Source: Microbacterium dextranolyticum (GTDB lineage Bacteria; Actinomycetota; Actinomycetes; Actinomycetales; Microbacteriaceae). Taken from it: a stretch of DNA of 64,000 nucleotides. The stretch covers positions 1,364,001 through 1,428,000 of the forward strand of contig NZ_JAFBBR010000001.1 in the NCBI RefSeq assembly GCF_016907295.1, given 5' to 3'. The notes under the pieces were generated by a model. The model was given only the letters and a program-made list of their open reading frames with translations. It did not search any database and had not been told where the DNA came from. Of this stretch, positions 9,103 through 16,311 are shown one piece after another. How positions within the stretch are numbered: the first letter of the stretch is position 1; each line of letters begins with the position of its first letter. A program made the translations under genes and the position numbers.

Positions 9103-9333
9103 TTGCTGTCCGCCGCGCTCGAGCACATCGTCAAGGGGATCGTCGATCACCCCGATGATGTCGTCGTCCGTTCCTCCACGTCGCCGCGAGGCGACATCCT
9201 CGAGGTGCGCGTGCACCCCGACGATCGAGGTCGGGTGATCGGGCGCGGCGGTCGCACCGCGAAGGCCCTGCGCACCCTCGTGTCCGCTCTCGCCGACGGC
9301 GCCCGCGTGCGCGTCGACGTCGCGGACGACTGA
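9103..9333 (+). CDS. khpA: KH-domain RNA-binding protein KhpA
   Basis: A 76-residue single-KH-domain protein, a general RNA binder linked in other bacteria to small-RNA function and cell-size control with KhpB. The KH GxxG loop appears as GRGGRTAKALRTLV near 48-60, and the N-terminus LSAALEHIVKGIVDHPDDV is characteristic. No ATG or GTG fits in this frame; the TTG at 9103, five bases after the rpsP stop, aligns with the usual family start. Close packing between rpsP and rimM implies translational coupling. Confidence 0.88.
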   Translation: MLSAALEHIVKGIVDHPDDVVVRSSTSPRGDILEVRVHPDDRGRVIGRGGRTAKALRTLVSALADGARVRVDVADD

Positions 9334-9334
9334 G

Positions 9335-9964
9335 ATGTCCGCGGCCGAACCCGCCCGCACGCAGTTGCGGGTCGGGCGCCTCGTCAAGGCCCATGGCCTG
9401 AAGGGCGCCCTCAAGCTCGAGCTCTACACCGACGACCCGGACGGACGCTTCGTCCCCGGCGCCGTCTTCACTCTGCAGGTGCCCGAGGCATCGCCGTGGC
9501 ACGGCAAGACCGTGACCGTTCGCGAGTTCCGGTGGATGAACTCGCACCCCGTCGTCTTCTTCGACGACATCGACGACCGCACGGGCGCCGAGTCGATCGT
9601 CCGCGCGATCCTCTGGATCGACCAGGACGAGAGCGCACCCGACGAGGACGATGCCTGGTTCGATCACCAGCTGGTCGGACTCGACGTCGTGCGTGACGGT
9701 GTCCGCGTCGGTCGCGTCGTCCGTGTCGATCACCTCCCGGCACAGGATCTGCTCATCGTGCAGCCCGCCGGGTCGGGCGACGAGATCCTCGTCCCGTTCG
9801 TCGCCGCCATCGTCCCCGAAGTGGACGTGGCCGGCGGGCGCGTCGTCGTGACCCCGCCGGCAGGGCTGTTCGAACCCCTCGACGAGGATGATGAGCCCCA
9901 GCCGGCCGACCCCGAGACCGAGACGTCCTCGGCACCCGCCGAGGACGAGCCGAGCGGAGCCTGA
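9335..9964 (+). CDS. rimM: Ribosome maturation factor RimM
   Basis: An assembly factor for the 30S head that binds S19. The protein has 209 residues. The N-terminal RimM barrel begins [28 protein letters not shown]-barrel domain follows, containing DHQLVGLDV and [14 protein letters not shown], and then [12 protein letters not shown]. The C-terminal 35 residues are acidic and Pro-rich, an extension seen in some actinobacteria. It starts one base after the khpA stop and ends one base before the trmD start. Confidence 0.95.
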   Translation: MSAAEPARTQLRVGRLVKAHGLKGALKLELYTDDPDGRFVPGAVFTLQVPEASPWHGKTVTVREFRWMNSHPVVFFDDIDDRTGAESIVRAILWIDQDESAPDEDDAWFDHQLVGLDVVRDGVRVGRVVRVDHLPAQDLLIVQPAGSGDEILVPFVAAIVPEVDVAGGRVVVTPPAGLFEPLDEDDEPQPADPETETSSAPAEDEPSGA

Positions 9965-9965
9965 C

Positions 9966-10655
9966 GTGCGCATCGACGTCGTGACCATCTTCCCGGCGTT
10001 CTTCGACGTGCTGGAGGTGTCGCTGCTCGGCAAGGCGCGCGGTGCGGGCATCCTGGACGTCCGGGTGCACGACCTGCGCGACAAGACGCACGACCGCCAT
10101 CGCACGGTCGACGACACGCCCTACGGCGGCGGCGCCGGGATGGTCATGAAGCCCGGGCCCTGGGGCGAGGTGATCGACGAGATCGCGGATGCTTCGCATG
10201 CCGATCCGATCTTCGTCTTCCCCTCGCCGGCGGGCGAGGTGTTCACACAGGCGACCGCCCGCACGCTCGCCGACGAGTCTCATCTGGTCTTCGGGTGCGG
10301 GCGCTATGAGGGCATCGATGAGCGCGTGTTCGCGTATGCCGCGACCCGCGGTCGGGTGCGGCTCGTGAGCCTCGGCGACTACGTGCTCAACGGCGGCGAG
10401 GTCGCCGCCATGGCGATGATCGAGGCGATCGGACGCCTGGTCCCCGGCGTCGTGGGCAACCCCGAGAGCCTCGTCGAAGAGTCCCACGAGGATGGTCTGC
10501 TGGAGTACCCGTCGTACACGAAGCCGGCGTCGTGGCGGGGCTACGAGGTGCCGGATGTGCTGTTGAGCGGCCACCACGGTCGTGTCGCCGCCTGGCGGCA
10601 CGAGCAGCAGGTCGAGCGCACGCGCGCGCGACGCCCCGACCTGATCACGGACTGA
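9966..10655 (+). CDS. trmD: tRNA (guanine-37-N1)-methyltransferase
   Basis: Methylates G37 next to the anticodon of tRNAs reading CNN codons, preventing frameshifting. The SPOUT-fold enzyme has 229 residues. [13 protein letters not shown] lies at the start, the [12 protein letters not shown] segment near 50, [10 protein letters not shown] near 115, and the knot with [13 protein letters not shown] near 140. The start is GTG at 9966. It is the last gene of the rpsP operon. Confidence 0.96.
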   Translation: MRIDVVTIFPAFFDVLEVSLLGKARGAGILDVRVHDLRDKTHDRHRTVDDTPYGGGAGMVMKPGPWGEVIDEIADASHADPIFVFPSPAGEVFTQATARTLADESHLVFGCGRYEGIDERVFAYAATRGRVRLVSLGDYVLNGGEVAAMAMIEAIGRLVPGVVGNPESLVEESHEDGLLEYPSYTKPASWRGYEVPDVLLSGHHGRVAAWRHEQQVERTRARRPDLITD

Positions 10656-10694
10656 TCCGGAGCGCCCGGGCATCCGCTTCGTTCTGCGGGTTCC

Positions 10695-10738
10695 GCGGAC
10701 GCCGGTTCGGTGAGGTGCGGACGCCGGTTCGGTGAGGT
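10695..10738. repeat. Two 22-bp tandem repeats after trmD
   Basis: The 22-mer at 10695-10716 is repeated exactly at 10717-10738, and a diverged third partial copy begins at 10739. No coding function is apparent. The repeats lie in the 278-base gap between trmD and the DUF559 gene. Confidence 0.8.
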
Positions 10739-10776
10739 GCGGCCGTCGGTTCCTTCCGCGACAGGGGATCCGGCCG

Positions 10777-10828
10777 GAACAGGACGTTTCCGACCCGCCG
10801 CGTCCTGCGTCGGAGGATTCTCCTGTTC
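10777..10828. repeat. Imperfect palindrome upstream of the DUF559 gene
   Basis: The outer arms GAACAGGA (10777-10784) and TCCTGTTC (10821-10828) pair perfectly. An inner pair TCCGAC/GTCGGA closes a 14-base loop. The same outer arm sequence, AACAGGA...TCCTGTT, bounds the palindrome on the far side of the gene at 11883-11950. Confidence 0.6.
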
Positions 10829-10933
10829 TGAGTGGATGCCGCTACGCCCTCCCCAGCGAGCGTCGAGCCGGATCCATCCACAAGCGGCGAGGCTCGGACA
10901 TCGCGGGCTGCATCATCGCGGGAGGATGCGGGC

Positions 10934-11797
10934 ATGACGATGAGCGATGCGCCGGCACGCCTGGAGAGCGCCATCCGCGCGCGTGGCGGCGCTGCCCACA
11001 GCGCAGACCTGCGCACGGCGGGGTTCTCGCCGCACACGATGCGTCGGGCGGTCGCCGCGGGACGCGTGGAGCGGCTGCGCCGGTCCTGGCTGATCGCCGA
11101 CGGGTGCGATCCGGGCATCCGCCGCGCCGTCGCTGTCGGAGGACGGCTGACCTGTGTGACGGCGGCTGCCGCGCGCGGATTGTGGACGCGTGGCGGCGAT
11201 GCTGCGGTGCACGTGGCTGTGCCGCGGACGGCCTCGCGTCTGTCGGACGACGGCCTGCGGCTGCACTGGGGCACGGGGCCGCGTCCGGTGCACCGGCATG
11301 CCGTCGTCGACGACCTGGTGAACATCCTGTTCCACGTCGCGCAGTGCCTCGATCCCCCCGATGCCCTCGCCATATGGGAATCGGCGATCCGGACGCACCG
11401 GGCGGATCCGGCCGAGCTGAGGCGCATCCTCTGGCGCAGCACCGCCGCCGCGCGGTATGCGAACGTCGCATCCCTCCTGTCCGACTCCGGAGTCGAGACG
11501 CGGTTCGTCGGTCTGCTGCGGTCGATCGGAGTGCAGGTGCGCCAGCAGGTCCGCATCGACGGACATCGCGTCGATGGCCTGGTGGGAGAGCGGCTCGTGC
11601 TCCAGGTGGACGGGTTCGCGCATCACCAGGCGGCCGACCGCCGTCGTGATCTGCGCGCAGATGCCCGCCTCGTCGTGCGCGGCTACACCGTTCTTCGGTT
11701 CGATTTCGTGCAGGTGCTGTTCTCGCCCGATGAGGTCATCGCCACCGTGGCGATGGCGATCGCTCAAGGGCTCCATCTGGTATCCCGCGGTAGGTGA
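10934..11797 (+). CDS. AbiEi-like/DUF559 domain protein
   Basis: A 287-residue protein of a type common in actinobacteria. The N-terminal third resembles the winged-helix antitoxin domain of AbiEi proteins (ADLRTAGFSPHTMRRAVAAGRVERL), and a middle region of unknown function follows. The C-terminal DUF559 domain belongs to the Vsr/restriction-endonuclease-like fold: VLQVDGFAHH with a conserved Asp, then RRRDLRADARLVVRGYTVLRFDFVQV. No toxin partner gene lies beside it. I chose ATG 10934 with GGAGG about nine bases upstream; ATG 10940 is also possible. Both sides of the gene carry palindromes. Whether it cleaves DNA is unknown. Confidence 0.7.
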   Translation: MTMSDAPARLESAIRARGGAAHSADLRTAGFSPHTMRRAVAAGRVERLRRSWLIADGCDPGIRRAVAVGGRLTCVTAAAARGLWTRGGDAAVHVAVPRTASRLSDDGLRLHWGTGPRPVHRHAVVDDLVNILFHVAQCLDPPDALAIWESAIRTHRADPAELRRILWRSTAAARYANVASLLSDSGVETRFVGLLRSIGVQVRQQVRIDGHRVDGLVGERLVLQVDGFAHHQAADRRRDLRADARLVVRGYTVLRFDFVQVLFSPDEVIATVAMAIAQGLHLVSRGR

Positions 11798-11882
11798 CCT
11801 CCGCCCGTCGGGGACGTCGATACGGACCAGGCCTCCCGGACATCCGAACACCCGCGCGCACGGATGCCTGCGCGCACGCGGT

Positions 11883-11950
11883 AACAGGATGATCGGCAGG
11901 ATCAGGACGATGCGCGGGGGAATCGTCCTGATCCGGCCGAATGTCCTGTT
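11883..11950. repeat. 29-bp imperfect inverted repeat between convergent genes
   Basis: Arms 11883-11911 and 11922-11950 match at 25 of 29 positions around a 10-base loop. It lies between the DUF559 gene and map, which converge. It could end transcription from both sides, although no T-run follows. Its outer AACAGGA arm is shared with the palindrome at 10777-10828. Confidence 0.7.
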
Positions 11951-12010
11951 CCCGGTGACGGGCGGCCGATGCCCGGCCCGCGGAGCGAACCCCGGCGCGG
12001 AGCCTTGGGC

Positions 12011-12793
12011 TCAGCGGACGCCGAGGAAAGAGCGATCGGTGAGGATGATCGGGCCGTCGGCGGTGATCGCGACGGTGTGCTCCGCGTGCGCGCCGCGCGA
12101 GCCGTCGGCGCTGCGCAGCGTCCAGCCATCGGGGTCGGTGACGAGTTCGTCGGTCGTCTGCAGGAACCAGGGCTCGAGGGCCACGACGAGGCCGGGGCGC
12201 AGCGGATAGCCGCGGTTCGGCTTGCCGTCGTTGGGCACGTGCGGGTCGCCGTGCATCACACGCCCGACGCCGTGACCGCCGAAATCGGTGTTGATCGAGT
12301 AGCCGTCGGCATGGGCGACCTCGGCGATCGCGTGGGAGATGTCTCCGATCCGACCGCCCGACACGGCCGCGGCGATCGCGGCATCCAGCGCGCGCTCGGT
12401 CGTGTCGATGAGCGCGAGATCCTCGTCGCGAGGCGTGCCCACGACGAAGGACACCGCCGAATCGGCGACCCATCCATCGACGGACACCGCGAAATCGAGC
12501 GACACGAGGTCGCCGTCGCGCAGCGCGTAGTCGTACGGCAGCCCGTGCAGAACGGCGTCGTTGATCGACGTGCAGATCACCTTGCCGAACGGGCTCGCCC
12601 CGAACGAGGGGTGGTAATCGATGTAGCACGACTCCGCTCCGGCGGTGCGGATCATCTCGTGCGCGCGCCGATCGATCGTCAGGAGGTTCGTGCCGACCTT
12701 CGTGTCTTCCCGCAGCGTCGCGAGAACCTCCGCCACGAAGCGCCCCGCGGGACGCATCGCTTCGATCTCGGCCGGAGTGCGCAGCTCGATCAT
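12011..12793 (-). CDS. map: Methionine aminopeptidase, type I
   Basis: Removes the initiator methionine from nascent proteins. The 260-residue pita-bread metalloprotease retains the expected metal ligands: Asp in LDFAVSVDGW and Asp in VADSAVSF, His in GHGVGRVMHGDPHV, Glu in VALEPWF and Glu in GAHAEHTVAI. The ATG at 12793 has AAAGGA upstream and gives the usual MIELRTPAEIEAMR beginning. It is divergent from the membrane protein at 12846. Confidence 0.95.
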   Translation of the reverse strand: MIELRTPAEIEAMRPAGRFVAEVLATLREDTKVGTNLLTIDRRAHEMIRTAGAESCYIDYHPSFGASPFGKVICTSINDAVLHGLPYDYALRDGDLVSLDFAVSVDGWVADSAVSFVVGTPRDEDLALIDTTERALDAAIAAAVSGGRIGDISHAIAEVAHADGYSINTDFGGHGVGRVMHGDPHVPNDGKPNRGYPLRPGLVVALEPWFLQTTDELVTDPDGWTLRSADGSRGAHAEHTVAITADGPIILTDRSFLGVR

Positions 12794-12832
12794 CGTGATC
12801 CTTTCGTCAGCTTCCATTGTGGTGCGTCGGCG

Positions 12833-12838
12833 TAGCAT
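12833..12838 (+). promoter_or_regulatory. -10 box TAGCAT, leaderless promoter
   Basis: TAGCAT ends 7 bases before the ATG at 12846, so transcription probably begins at the start codon of the membrane protein gene. Confidence 0.5.
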
Positions 12839-12845
12839 CGGTGTC

Positions 12846-13343
12846 ATGGCACTGCGCAGTGGGTTCTATCGGTGGCTGCTCCCGGCGGCGTTCGTCCTGC
12901 CGCTGTGGCTGTTCGTCGGCTGGATCGTCTTCGGCGCGAACCCGCTCTCACTGCTCTGGGTGCTGATCTCGGCTCCGATCGTGCTGATCGGCGAGCTCGT
13001 GCTGAGCCTGCTCGTCCGCGCGCGGGGCACCGCACGTGCGGAGCGCGCCGTGTCGTGGACCGATCTCGCTCTCATCGGCGCATGGCACGTGCTCGTGTTC
13101 TCGCTCGGGTTCTTCGCGAACCCGTGGTGGTGGCCGCTGTTCGGTCTCACGGTCGCGGTCGGCGTCGGGGCATTCTGGGGCGTACTCGCGCAGCTGTGGC
13201 GTGAGGCGCGGCCGATGGGCGTGGTCCTCCGGACCCCCGGCGGCGTGGGCTACGTCCCCGCGCCGGCACCCGACGAGACGCCGTCTCGGACGGATGCCGA
13301 GGTGATCGTCGTGCGCGAGAAGAGTGCCCCGCCGGCGGCGTGA
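12846..13343 (+). CDS. Four-helix integral membrane protein, unknown function
   Basis: A 165-residue protein I do not recognise. Two hydrophobic helices occur near 12-35 and 40-60, and two more near 77-95 and 98-120. The cytosolic-looking C-terminal 45 residues contain VVLRTPGGVGYVPAPAPDE and end in EVIVVREKSAPPAA. The distribution of Arg around the helices is consistent with both ends in the cytoplasm. It stands alone between map and rplS with its own leaderless -10 box, so it is probably transcribed independently. Confidence 0.75.
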   Translation: MALRSGFYRWLLPAAFVLPLWLFVGWIVFGANPLSLLWVLISAPIVLIGELVLSLLVRARGTARAERAVSWTDLALIGAWHVLVFSLGFFANPWWWPLFGLTVAVGVGAFWGVLAQLWREARPMGVVLRTPGGVGYVPAPAPDETPSRTDAEVIVVREKSAPPAA

Positions 13344-13396
13344 CCGGTCTCTGCCCCACCGCTCGTCCCGCCCTGCGGAGGCGTGCGCGGGCGGTT

Positions 13397-13431
13397 TTGG
13401 CATGAGGGTGGCATCCATGGCAGAATGGATG
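13397..13431 (+). promoter_or_regulatory. Candidate rplS promoter with overlapping 7-bp hairpin
   Basis: TTGGCA (13397-13402) and CAGAAT (13421-13426) are spaced 18 bases apart, a plausible -35/-10 pair. CATCCAT (13412-13418) and ATGGATG (13425-13431) form a perfect 7-bp inverted repeat across the -10 region. The remaining 120 bases to rplS form its leader and hold a small stem near the start (CGACC/GGTCG). Confidence 0.4.
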
Positions 13432-13554
13432 TTTGTGCCCTGACCAGGCTCTGCCTCAGGGGAGCACGGCGTCGCACTCCGACGTCTCGGGCACACTCCA
13501 CTTTTTCCCTCAACTCTCGCGATCGACCTGTGGCGGTCGCAGGAAGTGACGATC

Positions 13555-13902
13555 ATGCAGATCCTCGACTCCGTCGACGCGGCTTCGCTCCGCTCCGACA
13601 TCCCCGCCTTCGGCCCCGGTGACACCGTCAAGGTGCACGTGAACATCACCGAAGGAAGCCGTTCGCGCGTCCAGGTGTTCCAGGGCGTCGTCATCGGCCG
13701 CTCCGGCGACGGTGTGCGCGAGACCTTCACGGTCCGCAAGATCAGCTTCCAGGTGGGCGTCGAGCGCACCTTCCCGGTGCACTCGCCCGTGATCGACCAC
13801 ATCGAGGTCGTCACGCGTGGCGACGTGCGCCGCGCGAAGCTCTACTACCTGCGCAACCTCCGTGGCAAGAAGGCCAAGATCAAGGAGAAGCGCGACAACT
13901 GA
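13555..13902 (+). CDS. rplS: 50S ribosomal protein L19
   Basis: A large-subunit protein at the 30S-50S interface, with the standard 115-residue length. Conserved segments are [15 protein letters not shown], the [15 protein letters not shown] core, [12 protein letters not shown] and the basic tail [19 protein letters not shown] chose ATG 13555, which has AGGAAG about nine bases upstream. The GTG at 13546 lies too close to that ribosome site. A strong hairpin follows the gene. Confidence 0.96.
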   Translation: MQILDSVDAASLRSDIPAFGPGDTVKVHVNITEGSRSRVQVFQGVVIGRSGDGVRETFTVRKISFQVGVERTFPVHSPVIDHIEVVTRGDVRRAKLYYLRNLRGKKAKIKEKRDN

Positions 13903-13930
13903 CGCGCCGCGAGCCACGCTCGCCGCTCCC

Positions 13931-13965
13931 GAAGCCCCGGACCGCCTCGAGCAGTCCGGGGCTTC
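13931..13965 (+). terminator. Hairpin after rplS
   Basis: Perfect 12-bp arms (13931-13942 and 13954-13965) flank an 11-base loop, 28 bases after the rplS stop. There is no T-run, as is common in high-GC actinobacteria. Confidence 0.65.
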
Positions 13966-14078
13966 TGTCGTCGCGAGGGCGCGCCGGGGACCGTGGCGCG
14001 GTACAGGGAACGGTGTGCGATGTGCGACGCTTGTGGATGCGCGGACCGAGGTGCGGTACGCGGGCGAGAAGGACGCGA

Positions 14079-14843
14079 ATGACCTCCGACAACGTGGTGG
14101 CCCCCGAACCCGACACCTCGGTGGGACGTCGGCTGCGTACGCGGCGGCGTCGCGGGATCTGGCCTTTCCTGCGCGATGTCCTGGTCATCCTCATCGTCGC
14201 GATCCTCGTGTCGTTTCTCATCAAGACGTTCCTCGTCCGGTCGTTCTTCATCCCGTCGGGGTCGATGGAACAGACCCTCATGGTCAAGGACCGCATCCTG
14301 GTCGACGAGCTCACGCCCCGCTTCACCGGCTACGAGAGGGGCGACATCGTCGTCTTCCGCGACCCCGGCGGCTGGCTCGAGGGAGTTCCCACGCCGCCGC
14401 CCGCGACGCCTCTCGTCCAAGCCGGCGACTGGTTGCTCTCACTTGTGGGAATCACGGCGTCCGACAGCAACGAGCACCTCATCAAGCGGATCATCGGCGT
14501 CGGCGGAGACCACGTCGTGTGCTGCAACGCGCTCGGCCAGACGACGGTCAACGGCACACCGATCGACGAGACCCCGTACCTCGATCTCGCCGCCGGGCAG
14601 AGTGCACCCAACCCGAAGCCGTACGACGTGACAGTGCCCCAGGGCTCCCTCTGGGTGCTCGGCGACAATCGCGACCATTCTCGGGACTCGCGTTACAACG
14701 TCGATCAGCCCTCGAAGGGCTTCGTGCCGATCGGCAACGTCGTCGGACGTGCGTTCCTCATCACGTGGCCTCTGCCGCGATTCGGCGTGCTCGACACCCA
14801 TCACGGCGTCTTCGAGGGCGTGCCCGCCGGCGGCGGGGGATGA
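14079..14843 (+). CDS. lepB: Signal peptidase I
   Basis: Cleaves signal peptides from exported proteins on the outer face of the membrane. The 254-residue protein has a basic N-terminus, a single transmembrane helix at about 33-52, the catalytic Ser 62 in IPSGSMEQTL and the catalytic Lys at about 136 in HLIKRIIGVGGD. The C-terminal box E GDNRDHSRDSR is present. I placed the start at ATG 14079, preceded by GAGAAGGA. An additional Cys pair (VVCCNALG) lies after the Lys region. The stop overlaps the rnhB start. Confidence 0.95.
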   Translation: MTSDNVVAPEPDTSVGRRLRTRRRRGIWPFLRDVLVILIVAILVSFLIKTFLVRSFFIPSGSMEQTLMVKDRILVDELTPRFTGYERGDIVVFRDPGGWLEGVPTPPPATPLVQAGDWLLSLVGITASDSNEHLIKRIIGVGGDHVVCCNALGQTTVNGTPIDETPYLDLAAGQSAPNPKPYDVTVPQGSLWVLGDNRDHSRDSRYNVDQPSKGFVPIGNVVGRAFLITWPLPRFGVLDTHHGVFEGVPAGGGG

Positions 14844-15499
14844 CGGTCGTCGCACCCCGACTGACCGTCGAGCGTCGTCTGCTGCGCGAGCACGCACTCG
14901 TCATCGCGTGCGACGAGGTCGGGCGCGGCGCGCTGGCAGGCCCCGTCGCCGTCGGCGCCGTCGCAATGGATTTCGCCGGCGCACGACGGCGCGTTCCCGA
15001 GGGGCTGCGGGATTCGAAACTCGTCGCCGAGCGTCATCGCCCGGCGGTGGCCGCCCGCGCGGCGGCGTGGGTTCCGGCATCCGCTGTGGGATGGTCGTCC
15101 GCCGCGGAGATCGACGAGGTCGGGATCATCCGCGCGCTCGGCCTGGCGGCGTTGCGTGCGATCGCCGGGCTGCGGGAGAGGGGGATCGTGCCCGAAGAGG
15201 CGATCGTCATCCTCGACGGCAACCACGACTACATCACGCCCGCCGGCGGAGCCGGACTGCGGGTGCGCCCCATCGTGAAGGCCGACCGCGACTGCGCCTC
15301 GGCGTCGGCGGCGTCGGTGCTCGCCAAAGTGGCACGCGACGATCTCATGGTGCGCCTGCACGACGATCTGCCGGTGTACGAGTGGGCGCGCAACAAGGGC
15401 TACGCGAGCGCCGCGCACCGCAGCGCGATCCGCTCGCACGGCCTCAGCGTGCATCACCGGGCCTCATGGGCCATCGCCGATGCGCCGACGCTGTTCTGA
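14840..15499 (+). CDS. rnhB: Ribonuclease HII
   Basis: Removes ribonucleotides and RNA primers from RNA-DNA hybrids. The 219-residue protein has the type 2 RNase H acidic residues: DEVGRG at 25-30 with Asp 25 and Glu 26, Asp in ILDGNHDYI near 118, and Asp in KADRDCASASAASVLAKVAR near 140. The family-specific end YEWARNKGYASAAHRSAI is intact. It overlaps lepB by 4 bases (ATGA), so it belongs to the same transcript. Confidence 0.95.
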   Translation: MTVVAPRLTVERRLLREHALVIACDEVGRGALAGPVAVGAVAMDFAGARRRVPEGLRDSKLVAERHRPAVAARAAAWVPASAVGWSSAAEIDEVGIIRALGLAALRAIAGLRERGIVPEEAIVILDGNHDYITPAGGAGLRVRPIVKADRDCASASAASVLAKVARDDLMVRLHDDLPVYEWARNKGYASAAHRSAIRSHGLSVHHRASWAIADAPTLF

Positions 15500-15507
15500 G
15501 CCGCGCC

Positions 15508-15513
15508 TAGACT
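15508..15513 (+). promoter_or_regulatory. -10 box TAGACT before the DUF2469 gene
   Basis: TAGACT ends 9 bases before the ATG at 15523, giving a very short leader at most. Confidence 0.5.
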
Positions 15514-15522
15514 GGATCCACC

Positions 15523-15846
15523 ATGGATGACGAAGTCTTCGAGGATTACGATCGCGAGCTCGAACTGGCCCTGTACAAGGAGTACCGCGATGTCGTGTCG
15601 CAGTTCCAGTACGTGATCGAGACCGAGCGCCGCTTCTATCTCGCCAACGACGTGAACGTCGTCCGTCGCGACACCGAGCATGATTTCTACTTCGAGATCT
15701 CGATGACGGATGTCTGGGTGTGGGACATCTACCGCGCCGATCGGTTCGTGAAGAGCGTGCGCGTGCTGACGTTCAAGGACGTCAACGTCGAAGAGCTTCA
15801 GCGTCGCGATTTCGAGCTGCCGGAAGAGCTCTCGCTGGACTCCTGA
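15523..15846 (+). CDS. DUF2469 family protein
   Basis: A 107-residue soluble protein almost universal in actinobacteria at this position, between rnhB and yraN. It is very acidic at the N-terminus (MDDEVFEDYDRELELALYKE) and carries the conserved ETERRFYLANDV and DIYRADRFVKSVRVLTFKDVNVEEL segments. Its function is unknown to me. The conserved neighbourhood suggests a role linked to nucleic-acid processing or secretion, which is only inference. Confidence 0.9.
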   Translation: MDDEVFEDYDRELELALYKEYRDVVSQFQYVIETERRFYLANDVNVVRRDTEHDFYFEISMTDVWVWDIYRADRFVKSVRVLTFKDVNVEELQRRDFELPEELSLDS

Positions 15847-15948
15847 CGGCCGCAGCACTTCTCCTCCCCAGCGCGCCGCTGCGTCGATCTGTCCCCGATC
15901 CTCACGATCGGGCCCGTCCGTGTCGCCCGGGGCGGCCACGATGCCTGC

Positions 15949-16311
15949 ATGGCAGACAAGGATGTGCGCGGGCGCGCGGGTGAGGATCGGGCGACGGCAT
16001 ACCTCCGTGAACGGGGGTACGCGGTGCTCGAGCGCAACTGGCGCTGCGCGGCGGGAGAGATCGACATCGTCGCCACGCAGGGCGAGGACCTGGTCGTCGT
16101 CGAGGTCAAGACGCGTCGGAGCGTGGGGTTCGGGCACCCGTTCGACGCCGTCGACGCGCGCAAGCGCGACCGGCTCTGGCGTCTCGGATGCGCATGGGCG
16201 CGGGAACATCCTGATCCGGCGCGGCGCCGACGGCTGCGCATCGACGTCGTCGGCATCACGGGGGACGACCCGGCGACGGCGACGATCGAGCACCTCGAGG
16301 ACCTGCGATGA
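15949..16311 (+). CDS. yraN: UPF0102 (YraN) nuclease-like protein
   Basis: A 120-residue protein of the UPF0102 family with an endonuclease-like fold. The expected acidic and Lys residues appear as GEIDIVATQGEDLVVVEVKTR, a pattern shared with restriction-endonuclease-like and Holliday-junction resolvase folds. The N-terminal GEDRATAYLRERGY is typical. The gene overlaps comM by 4 bases. Its regular linkage to comM and dprA suggests participation in DNA processing or transformation; biochemical function is unproven. Confidence 0.92.
   Translation: MADKDVRGRAGEDRATAYLRERGYAVLERNWRCAAGEIDIVATQGEDLVVVEVKTRRSVGFGHPFDAVDARKRDRLWRLGCAWAREHPDPARRRRLRIDVVGITGDDPATATIEHLEDLR

Noticed and set aside
10695..10738. 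Short CRISPR-like array
   Set aside because: The repeats are directly tandem with no spacers and only two full copies, and no cas genes are present.
10934..11797. AbiE toxin-antitoxin pair
   Set aside because: Only the AbiEi-like N-terminus is present, fused to DUF559; no AbiEii nucleotidyltransferase gene lies on either side.
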